Shown here in pieces: positions 13,101-21,318 of a DNA stretch of 64,000 nucleotides. The stretch comes from Heliocidaris tuberculata (Eukaryota > Echinodermata > Echinoidea > Camarodonta > Echinometridae): assembly GCA_025618425.1 (NCBI GenBank), contig CM046839.1, positions 2,666,831 to 2,730,830 on the forward strand. Reading direction: 5' to 3'. A program made the translations under genes and the position numbers. Position 1 is the first letter of the stretch. Each line of letters opens with the position of its first letter. The notes under the pieces are model-generated. The model was not told the DNA's origin. It saw only the letters and a program-made list of their open reading frames with translations, and made no database searches.

Positions 13101-16100
13101 GGTGATGTACAATGTTTCTGCACTGCAGGGTATACTGGTACTAGGTGTGAAATTGAACCAGGTAAATAAAGAATCATGGTGGAATTAGACATCCTCGGGG
13201 AACCCCCACATTTACATTAAAGAACTCAAGTCATGCATTTTAATGCCTTTCTTCACAGTCCCTGTTGCTTAAAGTGATGTAGATTTGCAGAAATCAAATC
13301 GTAAACTGAGAAGTAAATTGGCAAAATCTGCACCAATTTTTTCTTCTTAAACAAGAAACATATAATCAAATATGAACCCTGTGTATAGTGCTTGAATAAT
13401 TTTAAAGTTATTTAGCACGTACAGACATAATAAGTAGTCACCTCTTCTATTTTAAATCACTAATTTTCTGTTATTTTGTCACGATCTTATGAAGTATGAA
13501 AATAATCCACAGAATAACTTTATAAATAATATTACTAATAACAACTTCTGTGTCATGTAATTTGGAAGAAAGGGACTTTGAACTGAAATGTATTTCTACT
13601 TCTCATAATGGCTTTTTACTTTAGCATCGTCAACAGCACTTCTGGTTTGTTATGGGTCATTATTTATTAAACAACCAATAACATATGAATATTTCTTGTC
13701 TGAATATTATATTTTCACATTTTTTTAAAACAACATCTAATTAATAGCAAACATATATTTTTATATGAAGCAAATATGAAGCTGCATAATATGTAATAAA
13801 TAGATGGATGTATTGAGTTCAGATTTAATTTTTTCCTAATATTTTTTCTCAGATCCATGCCGATCAAGCCCATGTGAAAACGGTGCTGCTTGCACTAAAC
13901 TTGGTCCTAGTACCTATCAATGTGAATGCCAGACCATATACACAGGTCCACAGTGCCAATACACAGGTGAGTATTAAGGACAGATAATACATGGAATTAT
14001 TGCAATATAAAAATCGGAGAATAACTCAAGACTAGATAATGGGAAACAGTAAACAATGGGCAATCGTTCAGGATGAAATCTACTGGGAGAAGATATTTGA
14101 CAAATGTGACTGATTAAACCATGTCTTAGAAGTTTCTTCTTTACTTACTACACAAAAGTGAATGAAAGCTTATATTAACTCAAATAATTTAAGTTTCACC
14201 TACATGTAAACATTCCTTTCTAAAACATATTCTATTTTCTATTGATGTAAATGAATAATCTTGGTAAAGAGGCTGTAAAAGGTTAACAACTTTATATTTA
14301 CATAACAAAATTTCTATGAAATCCATAGCTGCAAGTGAAAATCAAGCTGAACATATTTATATTAATGGGTGGCTTCTTATACCATTAAATTTTGTTTTGT
14401 TTTGTCCCATATAGTTGGTTGTGCCTCATTCCCCTGTCAAAACAATGGAGTGTGTACTAGTACAGGAATCTATGCACAGGACTACGAGTGTTCGTGTTCT
14501 ACCATGTACACTGGTTCCAACTGTGAAATAGGTAAGCATTCATTTTCCATCCCAGTACAGTGTACTTTCATTTTCTGTTAAGATGTAAACATAATTATTA
14601 TCTTTACTTCCCTTTCATTTTCTGTTCCTTTTAGTTGTCATTAGTGATATCTTATTCCTATTGAAATGCATAAATCTTGCTAAACATGCACCCATTTTCC
14701 ACCCAAGTACTGTTTTTTCTGTACTTTTCTGTTAAAACATAATCATATTATCCTTACATCACTTTCATTTTCTTTTGCTTTTAGTTCGTCATTAGTGATA
14801 TCTTATTCTTATTGAAATGTATAAATCTTGCTAAACATGCACTCATTTTCCATCCAAGTAATTTCCTTTTCTGTTAAGACATAAACATAATCCTTACTTA
14901 CTAAACTTTCTCTTCTTTTCCTTTTAATTTGTCACAAGTAATAACTTATTTGAAGTGTATAAATCTGGCTAAACATTTTGGTTTCTATGCACTCACTCTT
15001 TTAACATGTTAAAGATTTGCAGTTAAGAAGAACTTCAACATACTACAAATATCTAGTATTACAGCTTGAAATTCAATTGAATATTCTTGTTTCGGTATTG
15101 TAAAGAAGAATACACAAGGTCAGTTTAATAGACACTTCTTGTATGTTGTTTTAAGTTAATAATCAGTGACATGTTTACAAAAATTACAAAATGGATCTTT
15201 ACCATTAAAGTGAAAGTGAAAGGGTTTCTTATTAGGGACAAAGCAATGTATAGTTTCCTGTTAATCTGAATCAAAAGGCAGTGTTCAGGACTGATATAAT
15301 AGCATGTAAACTTCACATTTTGATTTTATGATTTCGTATCCAGAAGTGGACCCCTGTCTGTCTCAACCTTGTCTGAATGGAGGATTCTGTAACAGACGAG
15401 GTGATATGGTAGGGTATGTATGTACCTGTTATAACGGATACACAGGCAACAGATGCGACACCCCTCCACCACTGACAACTATACCACCACCCACAACTTC
15501 ACCACAACCTACCACACAGCAGATGACACCACCAGTGGATACTACTACAATTGGTGAGAATGATTACAGTACATATTCTTCAGGGTTTTTTTTTTTTTCT
15601 TGATGATGTGAGAAATATGAGCTTGTTAGACCACATCAGAATATTTTTCTCTATCTTTGCAATTTCTCAATAGGACGACAGTAAGGAACCTTTTTCTCTG
15701 CTATCTGCCTTTATATATTCTCTTGTTTCCTTTGACATAAGATCTATTACAAACAGAAGTTGCCAATGCTCTTATGTGTCTATTTCATACTTCTTTCTTT
15801 ATTAGTGACTGATATGTCTACTCTATGGCTAATACTAATCCTTTTATAATGAACATATCATCTGTTTGGAGCCAGAAGGGCGTTACCTCATATACTTTAC
15901 AACAGATGATATCGCTGCCATAGAATTTGACAAGCAAATATGAATATTCACTTATTATCCTGCTCCTATTATCATTGAAAGTAGTAGCACTGTTTGATCA
16001 ATGGTTGTAACAATACTGATGTTATCACAACTCTCTTCATAAAGAAGAGCATAACAATACCTCTATTTAAATCCCTTTAGGTTCAGAAGAATGCAGTCCG

Positions 16101-19100
16101 AGCTGTTTGAATGGTGGAAGCTGTGTAGAAGGTTCCTGTGAGTGCGTCAGTGGATTCATTGGCCCTCGATGTGAACAAGGTATGATTGGTCTTGAAAACT
16201 TCAAAACGTTGCTTTGCAGAACTAAGTGGCAAATATAAACTGTCCCTTTATCGTAGCAAAGTAAAGGTAATATAGAAATAATTTATTTTCCTCTAGAGAT
16301 GGCTTGTCTTGTCTAATGATGTATGTAGAAATTATTTGATGGTATAGTATGATCGTATCTCCTTTTTGTATGCTACATTTTTGCTTTCAGATGGACGGCC
16401 ATTTTTCACCAACTGTCCCGAGGGCGAGACCTTAACCTATGTCTTGGACGACGGAAGCAACATAGCCACTCTGGATATGGACCCGATCATAGCAACAAAC
16501 TTCAACCAGGACACCCTTGATGTGATCTTCATCATTGGACCTGACCTGAATACTGTCACTAGTCTGGAGTTCTCTGAGGTGTATGCAGAAGGTCAGGTTG
16601 TAGTGGCTCAGGCTGTGGATGAACAGAATGGGAACAGGAACTGCAGCTTTGTCGTCAGACTACAAGGTGAGTAGCCAGGTAGATGAATTCCACTATGCTC
16701 CGGTGACAATTGATCTGGACTTTAAGGTTATAAGAATAGTGCTAGGTCTAGGTTTGAAGTTGTTAATTTGGTGAGAGAAGGGAATTGACTGCAGAGCAAT
16801 TGTCACAGGAGCATGTGCCATATAGAACCATTCTAGTTTTCAGAATAAAAAGGGTTCCTGATATTAGTGTATCCATCATAGGAATTCATGAGCACTCCTG
16901 TCCCGTTTGAGACCCTTGCAAATAAATAAGATTTGCAAGAAAATATTTTGGCACTACACCTCAGATTTAACGAATGAGGCCTATTTTTTCCCCCTTTGGG
17001 ATGCATGCATCAGAATGAAGTTGGGGTTGCTGTAATTTTACCTCTGCACAATTTCTGGATACGCCATTGCCCTTCATTGTTTTCTATTAAATGATATAAA
17101 GGCCTCCAGAAAAGGTCTTGAGGAATTGAGTCATGCTCCTGAAATCAAGTGGTTCAAATTAAAGTAGGCTATTTCGCTCTTATTTGAAGAACAGATTAAT
17201 GTTAAGTTCCAGAGTTTGTTTCAAATATAGTTTTTGCATTCAATTTTGTAGACCTAATCTCTGACGCTTCTGAAGTAAAAAAACAAACAAACCCAAAACT
17301 GAAACCATTGATACAATCATGCTTGATTTTCTCTTTCCTTTTCTTCCTCACTAGACACCCAAACACCAGAGATCACCTGCCCTGATAACATCGTAGAGAT
17401 CAGCACATCCTCCAGTCGTCAGGTCACATGGCCAGATGCAGAGGTCACGGACAATGCTGACTCTTCACCCACAGTGACATACTCACCAAGCAGAGGATCT
17501 ATGTTTGAGGCTACAGGAGAGAGTGTGTCAGTCATTGTCAGGGCAACAGATGGCTCCTCCAATTACAAAGAGTGCATCTTTACAGTTACAGTACATAGGA
17601 GAGGTAGGACATAAAATATGAAGTGATTATGTGGTTGATAGACTATAGGAAAAGGACTGTCTATAACTGACCCTCACTGATTGTGGAGATGAAGATGTGT
17701 CTAAATCAAACCATGGGGAATTGGCAAAGAAAAATCTAGTGATTTATGATAGTGATCAATATGTGGACCTCGCCTTATTTGATTTCTGTCTTTAATCTTT
17801 CAAGATATTCATAAAGATGATACAAACTTCAACTGCATTGACAATAGAATATTTTGATAGACAATACATAAAATATGTATTTCCTCTAGACCAAGGTGAA
17901 CATGCAATCAACAGATTTAAGTCCAACAACAAAAAGATAACCAATTTAGCCAAGACCAGTTTTGATATTTATAATTGCGGAATATGAATTACATGTATTT
18001 GTATAAAACTGCAAATAAAAAAGTCATCCAGTTATGTATCAGAAAATATACATGTAATAATTCATTTGTTCTATTTCAATTCTTCCATTCTCAGACTTTG
18101 ACTGCGAGCCCTTTCCAACCATCGCGAATGCTGAAGTTTTATGTGATAATGATGCCAATGGACGAGAATGCCAGGTATCATGTAATACTGGGTTGGTGAG
18201 GACTGTCGGAAATGACATCAGATACACCTGTATAGCAGACAGTGAGGGGTCATTCTGGGACCCTTCACCTTCGGATATATGCGCAAGTAAGTTGAGCAGT
18301 CTTAATCTATTCTCACATATTTTAGCAGGAGCTATCTGCCTGTCTCTCTCCTTCTCTTTCTATCTGATTCTCTCTCTCGGTTCATTCTCTTCTCCTCCTC
18401 TTGTTCTCTCTGCCTCTCTCTAACCAATTCTACTATTATTGCTCTTATCTTCTCACTCTCTGTTCTTTCGTCCTCTCCCTCATTTTTTTTATTACTTAAA
18501 TAGGATTACATAAATTTCTGCCTGTTTAATACTTTTGTGTTTATCGTAAAAAACATGTATCAGTTGAAATAAATAGCCTTTGAATAGCATTAAACAAAAT
18601 GTAAAGTCTTAAATAAATAGCCTTTGAATAGCATTAAACAAAATGTAAAGTCTTTTACTTTGGTAACAAAATTCATTATACCCTAAAGAGTGAATCTCTT
18701 CTTCTCATTACCAGGAGCTGAAGCTGGGAATGGTATTACCAAGACAACTAGCATATCCTTCCCCCTCACATCACCCTCATGTCCACAACAAACCCAAAAC
18801 TTCAGATCAGACGTAGCAACGAACATCACCAACACTCTCCAACTGTACAACTTCTGTTCATTGGGAACAGCATCTGCTTGTGGACCTGGCAGTGTCGATA
18901 CGGAGTGTACCACAAATACAGCTAGACGAAGGAGAAGCAGTGGGATTGCCGTTTCGCGAAGGAGAAGAGATACTAGCGCCCTCTTGGTTGATATCAGTGT
19001 TTATTCTCCGATCAATAGCAATTCAGATCAAGATGAGATAGAGGGGGATATTGATCAGGTGGTGGATAATATTGTGGATGTTGCAAACAACGAAGGGTTT

Positions 19101-21318
19101 GAGCTGACAGTCAACGGTGATGTCATCAACAATGCCCAATCAGGGACTAGAGTACCTCAGGAGTTCCAGTGGTCATGTGATATTGGGATGGTGTCTTCGA
19201 GTTCAGGATGTGGTGAGTATTGAGTAACAATATCTGAAAATAGAATAATTTACAGCTATGCCAGCATCTGAAAGAAGATAAGGAATTGAAATATTGCAAA
19301 GCTATGTAAATTAAGGTTAACCAGCTCCTTTCCGAACAGTGTTATTCTTCACCATTTATTATTTAGCTACTCTGCAGTTATTTACATAATTACATTCCAT
19401 ATCAAATTAAATCATTTACATTGAAAAAGTTATATATACATTGACAAAATTATATGGATCATCTGTTTTATCAATGCATATTCTGCATTGCACCATGTCC
19501 TTAATTTGTGACATATTTCCCATCTCGTCATGATATGATATGGAGTTTACTTCAGGGGTGCCCTTCCTGCAAACAATACTGTTTCAAAAGAGTATCCCAA
19601 TTCTAATTACATTATACTTGCTAATACACAGTTTGATGTTCGAACACATATATTTTAGGAGTATATATTAATATTATTGTTTATATTAATGTATTAAAAC
19701 ATTAGAATTTAATGAATACAGAAAGACTAAAGCAGTTCTAACCAAGAATTTTGGTTGTTCCCTTCCACAGTACCCTGTCAAGCAGGAACCTATTACGATG
19801 AGACAAGCAACATCTGTGTCTTCTGTTCACGTGGGACCTACCAAGACCAAACTCGTCAGACCTCATGTCAAACCTGCCCTGGTGAATACGTCACTGATGC
19901 TACAGGATCTGTCTTGGCTGACTGTAAATATTTTGTCATTTCACCAACAATTCTATTAGATTGCAATCTCAGCAAGCCTGTTCACACTGCCTATGATTAG
20001 AGCATTCATACAAGCTTTTTTTTATCTTGAAATTAATGGATTACGATTCTTCCACAAGCAGAACAATGCCATCAGCCTTTGTAGAAAAAAAATAATTATA
20101 ATTGGATTACTTTACAAAGCATTTCTGAAGAATGATGGACAAGGCAAGGATACATGAAAAAGCTTTGTGATCAACTTACAATAGTACAATGTTATACATC
20201 CAAAAAAGAGACAATACTTCATAAGTTTTTATTACATACTGGGCAAAATTCAGTCATGATTATTTTAACAATTCATTACACACACATTGTATTATAAAGA
20301 CTTGAATATTCTACCACAAATGATGGACTCACTTTGTTACACACCTGTGTAATATAGCATACTGCTCTATTATTTGCATTGGTTAACTAGAGATTTACAT
20401 TTATGCTCACTTTTTCTAGGTTATGACCAGTCTGGTTTCCTACTGACCCAGACACAGTGGATTCTGGTCTACATCGGATGTGGTCTAGCTGGAGCATTCA
20501 TCCTCCTCCTTCTCATCACACTCCTCATTTGCTGTTGCCGTAGCAACGAGGAGACACCAAGAAAGGGCAAGGATGCTACCGATCATCTCACTTACCTCAA
20601 CAGAGCATTCGAAGATGAATCGCCTGAAGAGATGAACTACACTGATACGATATCAAGGAATGGATCGACGCTACCCATGAATGGACACAGGAACAATGGC
20701 AATTTTGGTGATAACAGATTGATTGAGATTCCTAGCGATCCTGCGATCCTCTATGCAGAGGTTCCTGTTACATCGTTCAATGCTAAGGGATATAATGACT
20801 TCAACAGCAGGTCATCAGGGAATGGACATGCAAATGGACATATTAACAGCGTGTCGGCTACTATTGATATGGATACCATCCCACGCCCTCCAGTGCTCGG
20901 TGCACGTCCCCCACCCCCACCCCCTCCTCCATCGGAGGCTAAACCTGAGCGTATCCCAACAGAAGATGATGATATTCCACCTCCTCCAACAAACAACCAT
21001 CATTTCAGTGGTATGCCAGGGGACTCTGCTCCTTCTGGCCTCCCTCCTCCACCACCAAAGGTACACGCTGGGCCCCCTCCACCACCAAAGGTTCCCGGAG
21101 GTACCCCTCCTTCTGCGCCAAAGGTTCCCACTGGTCCCCCTCCACCTCCTAAGATCCCTGGAGGAGTTCCCCCTCCCCCTCCTCCCCCCTCTGTGCCAGG
21201 AGCTCCACCTCCTCCCCCACTCCCTCCAATGAATAGCAACAACAACTCTTACACAAGTTCACCATCAGGAAGTACAGCAAGTGGAAGAAGTGATAGGAGG
21301 GGGAGATTTCTGCTCTAA
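925..21318 (+). CDS. Reeler-EGF-HYR-sushi single-pass membrane protein (16 exons)
   Basis: Joined exons: 925-1147, 9306-9540, 9885-9946, 10797-10904, 11970-12152, 13042-13161, 13853-13966, 14415-14531, 15344-15553, 16081-16179, 16391-16666, 17355-17603, 18095-18286, 18715-19212, 19771-19923, 20420-21318. Seen: every junction is GT/AG, the phases match, and the sum is 3738 nt (1245 residues plus stop). Domain order: signal peptide 1-30, Reeler 31-173, EGF-like domains 174-490 with Thr/Pro linkers after the second and sixth, HYR-type 491-582 and 583-665, sushi 666-729, SVEP1-like block 730-895 with RRRR at 800-803 and 811-814, Cys-rich GCC2/GCC3-type repeat 896-946, transmembrane helix about 960-986, then a proline-rich tail. 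Family knowledge: these modules are extracellular adhesion and matrix domains, and HYR-sushi-GCC is the core order of SVEP1/polydom. Inference: a cell-surface adhesion or matrix receptor linked to actin regulators or SH3/WW partners. The ligand is unknown, and the start codon could be residue 1 or 2. Confidence 0.85.
1460..1623. mobile_element. hAT-type MITE with perfect 8-bp target duplication
   Basis: Ends CAGTGGCGGATC and GATCCGCCCCTG form a 12-bp terminal inverted repeat with one mismatch. The 8 bp CTATGTGG stand on both sides (1452-1459 and 1624-1631). An 8-bp duplication with CAG ends is typical of hAT transposons. At 164 bp it cannot encode a transposase. It lies in intron 1, and a second relative is at 26333-26502. 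Confidence 0.85.
2195..2437 (-). pseudogene. CR1-like LINE, 3' end of ORF2 (fragment)
   Basis: The minus-strand frame ends in a segment with [34 protein letters not shown] and [12 protein letters not shown]. This is the characteristic C-terminus of CR1/L2-type reverse-transcriptase polyproteins, downstream of the polymerase domain. No polymerase domain is present, so this is a 5'-truncated dead copy in intron 1. Confidence 0.75.
2438..5396. other. Intron 1 sequence without recognised features
   Basis: AT-rich intron. Only low-complexity pieces are visible: an AGA run near 4052-4072 and a GA/poly-G tract at about 4887-4918. Open frames here are short and show no domain. Confidence 0.5.
5401..6024. 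mobile_element. TTAA-flanked MITE with long inverted arms
   Basis: The outer ends AGGGCAATCCAACCTT and AAGGTTGGATTTCCCT are inverted. TTAA lies on both sides (5397-5400 and 6025-6028), the target duplication of piggyBac-type elements. The arms pair imperfectly for roughly 200 bp, for example GAAAGTTTGAAAGAAATCGG with its counterpart near 5900. A perfect 14-bp hairpin AAGGAGTTATCACA/TGTGATAACTCCTT lies near 5954-5985. No transposase is encoded. Confidence 0.75.
6029..7292. other. Intron 1 sequence without recognised features
   Basis: AT-rich with poly-T and poly-A runs. No exon, repeat boundary or RNA gene was recognised. Confidence 0.5.
7293..7431. mobile_element. Short foldback element
   Basis: GGGGCCTGTATAAACATAAA at the left pairs with TTTATGTTACAGGCCCC at the right. 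The arms continue through AGAGATA and CAATCAATCT with small gaps, giving about 50-bp arms and a loop holding CATGTACATGTAC. A non-autonomous hairpin element is the simplest reading. Confidence 0.6.
7432..8770. other. Intron 1 sequence without recognised features
   Basis: Pyrimidine-rich (CTCTCTCC) at about 7745-7770, otherwise AT-rich. No gene or defined repeat was recognised. Confidence 0.45.
8771..8994 (-). repeat. SINE/MITE copy with TTTATATAGC tail
   Basis: Read on the minus strand it starts CCGCCGCGGCACTAATG, continues GACATTAATCTACATTTGCC, and ends in TTGTAAAGCGCAATAGAG and ATTATTATTATTG. The same head occurs on the + strand at about 42344, so this is a dispersed family. It lies in intron 1. 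Confidence 0.65.
9306..9540 (+). CDS. Exon 2: central Reeler domain
   Basis: Acceptor TACAG precedes 9306. The exon encodes the typical Reeler centre: a [10 protein letters not shown] strand, a glycine/phenylalanine segment, a cysteine in the DCSGG stretch, THINND, and a VSWTAPS motif. It ends in phase 2, the only non-phase-1 junction of the gene. The intron before it is 8158 bp. Confidence 0.85.
9885..9946 (+). CDS. Exon 3: end of Reeler domain
   Basis: A 62-nt exon encoding [20 protein letters not shown], the last Reeler strand with its conserved YW pair. The acceptor is TTGCAG and the donor GTAAGT. The intron before it carries a poly-C/poly-A and TTAAA-rich tract at about 9782-9845. Confidence 0.8.
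10797..10904 (+). CDS. Exon 4: EGF domain 1
   Basis: A phase 1-1 exon that exactly encodes one EGF domain with six cysteines: [12 protein letters not shown], then [12 protein letters not shown]. No N-terminal D-x-D/N calcium motif of the cbEGF type is evident. Acceptor TTCCAG, donor GTAGAA. Confidence 0.85.
11160..11795 (+). pseudogene. LINE 3' end (CR1/RTE-like) with (CTGAA)n tail
   Basis: The frame 11184-11399 carries [30 protein letters not shown] and [10 protein letters not shown], the C-terminal signature of CR1-related LINE polyproteins. About 370 bp of 3' UTR follow, ending in AATAAACTGAACTGAACTG, a pentanucleotide tail typical of LINE 3' termini. It is inserted in intron 4 in gene orientation. 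Confidence 0.75.
11970..12152 (+). CDS. Exon 5: divergent EGF domain 2 and Thr/Pro linker
   Basis: Six cysteines ([18 protein letters not shown]) in an unusual spacing without the NGG turn, followed by a linker rich in Thr, Pro and Ser that may be O-glycosylated. Phase 1-1. Confidence 0.8.
12195..12365 (-). repeat. Degenerate SINE-like repeat
   Basis: On the minus strand it has a tRNA-like head (GGTCTCATGGATAAGTGG) and ends in GCGCTTTACACAAG and ATTATTATCG. It resembles the AAAGCGC-ATTATT tail of the 8771 and 42318 copies. It lies in intron 5. Confidence 0.45.
13042..13161 (+). CDS. Exon 6: EGF domain 3
   Basis: A phase 1-1 exon with a complete EGF domain: [12 protein letters not shown], then [12 protein letters not shown]. 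The GYTGxxC ending is the normal EGF C-loop. Confidence 0.85.
13853..13966 (+). CDS. Exon 7: EGF domain 4
   Basis: A phase 1-1 exon: [15 protein letters not shown], then [12 protein letters not shown], with six cysteines. A long pyrimidine tract precedes the acceptor. Confidence 0.85.
14415..14531 (+). CDS. Exon 8: EGF domain 5
   Basis: A phase 1-1 exon: [12 protein letters not shown], then [12 protein letters not shown]. The donor GTAAGC at 14532 is also the start of a tandem repeat that fills the next 450 bp of intron. Confidence 0.85.
   Translation: MVVPHSPVKTMECVLVQESMHRTTSVRVLPCTLVPTVK
14533..14990. repeat. About 150-bp tandem triplication in intron 8
   Basis: Three diverged units share CATTTTCCA, CTTTTCTGTTAA, TTTTAGTT-GTCATTAGTGATATC and TAAATCTTGCTAAACATGCA. 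The first unit begins at the exon 8 splice donor. Units contain pyrimidine tracts ending in TTTTAG, that is, decoy acceptor sites. Confidence 0.7.
15344..15553 (+). CDS. Exon 9: EGF domain 6 and Pro/Thr stalk
   Basis: A phase 1-1 exon: [12 protein letters not shown], then [12 protein letters not shown], followed by a linker of about 34 residues built mainly of Pro and Thr, probably a mucin-like spacer separating the EGF stretch from the C-terminal modules. Confidence 0.85.
15855..15912. repeat. Hairpin repeat with perfect 12-bp arms
   Basis: ATATCATCTGTT at 15855-15866 and its exact reverse complement AACAGATGATAT at 15901-15912 enclose GGAGCCAGAAGGGCGTTA. The same core is found at 28866 and 50604. 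It lies in intron 9. Confidence 0.6.
16081..16179 (+). CDS. Exon 10: compact EGF domain 7
   Basis: A 99-nt phase 1-1 exon: [11 protein letters not shown], then [12 protein letters not shown]. It is shorter than the other EGF domains, as in tenascin-type EGF repeats. Confidence 0.85.
16391..16666 (+). CDS. Exon 11: HYR-like domain 1
   Basis: About 92 residues with FFTNCPEG near the start and CSFVVRLQ at the end. These match the two conserved cysteine positions and the terminal beta strand of hyalin repeats. The centre is divergent, so the HYR assignment is moderate. Phase 1-1. Confidence 0.75.
17355..17603 (+). CDS. Exon 12: HYR domain 2
   Basis: A clear hyalin repeat: [24 protein letters not shown], a [16 protein letters not shown] segment and CIFTVTV. 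Family knowledge: HYR domains have an immunoglobulin-like fold and serve in adhesion. Phase 1-1. Confidence 0.88.
18095..18286 (+). CDS. Exon 13: sushi (CCP) domain
   Basis: About 64 residues with six cysteines ([22 protein letters not shown], and a final C), a tryptophan in SFWDPS, and the spacing of the first central sushi domain of SVEP1. The donor is A|GTAAGT at 18287. Phase 1-1. Confidence 0.82.
18568..18655. repeat. 44-bp tandem duplication in intron 13
   Basis: Two adjacent, almost identical units share AAATAAATAGCCTTTGAATA and CATTAAACAAAATGTAAAG. Confidence 0.8.
18715..19212 (+). CDS. Exon 14: SVEP1-like block with two RRRR sites
   Basis: About 166 residues between the sushi and GCC modules, in the place of the corresponding unnamed SVEP1 segment. 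A helix-like [13 protein letters not shown] stretch and cysteines come first, then ARRRRSSG and SRRRRDTS (residues 799-817), then a strand [11 protein letters not shown] and an acidic helix. RRRR followed by a small or acidic residue suits furin-type proprotein convertases. The fold resembles an alpha/beta SEA-like module, but this is inference. Confidence 0.8.
19771..19923 (+). CDS. Exon 15: GCC2/GCC3 (ephrin-receptor-like) repeat
   Basis: Encodes [21 protein letters not shown] and [11 protein letters not shown], the GTYY/GTYQ cysteine pattern of GCC2/GCC3 domains found in SVEP1, SCUBE and Eph receptors. Phase 1-1. The donor is T|GTAAAT at 19924. Confidence 0.85.
20420..21318 (+). CDS. Exon 16: transmembrane helix and proline-rich tail
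   Basis: Begins with CYDQSGF. The hydrophobic helix WILVYIG...LLLLITLLI (about 960-983) is followed by CCCRS, a likely palmitoylated stop-transfer boundary. The tail of about 259 residues has no enzyme domain. From residue about 1130 it carries many runs of five to eight prolines, PPPPPK repeats (possible class II SH3 ligands) and PPPPLPP (possible profilin/WW/EVH1-type sites). It ends RGRFLL, a possible class II PDZ ligand. Stop TAA at 21316-21318. Confidence 0.88.

Noticed and set aside
20723..21245. Open frames in other frames and on the minus strand over the proline-rich exon
   Set aside because: They mirror the repetitive proline codons of exon 16; no splice or start support.
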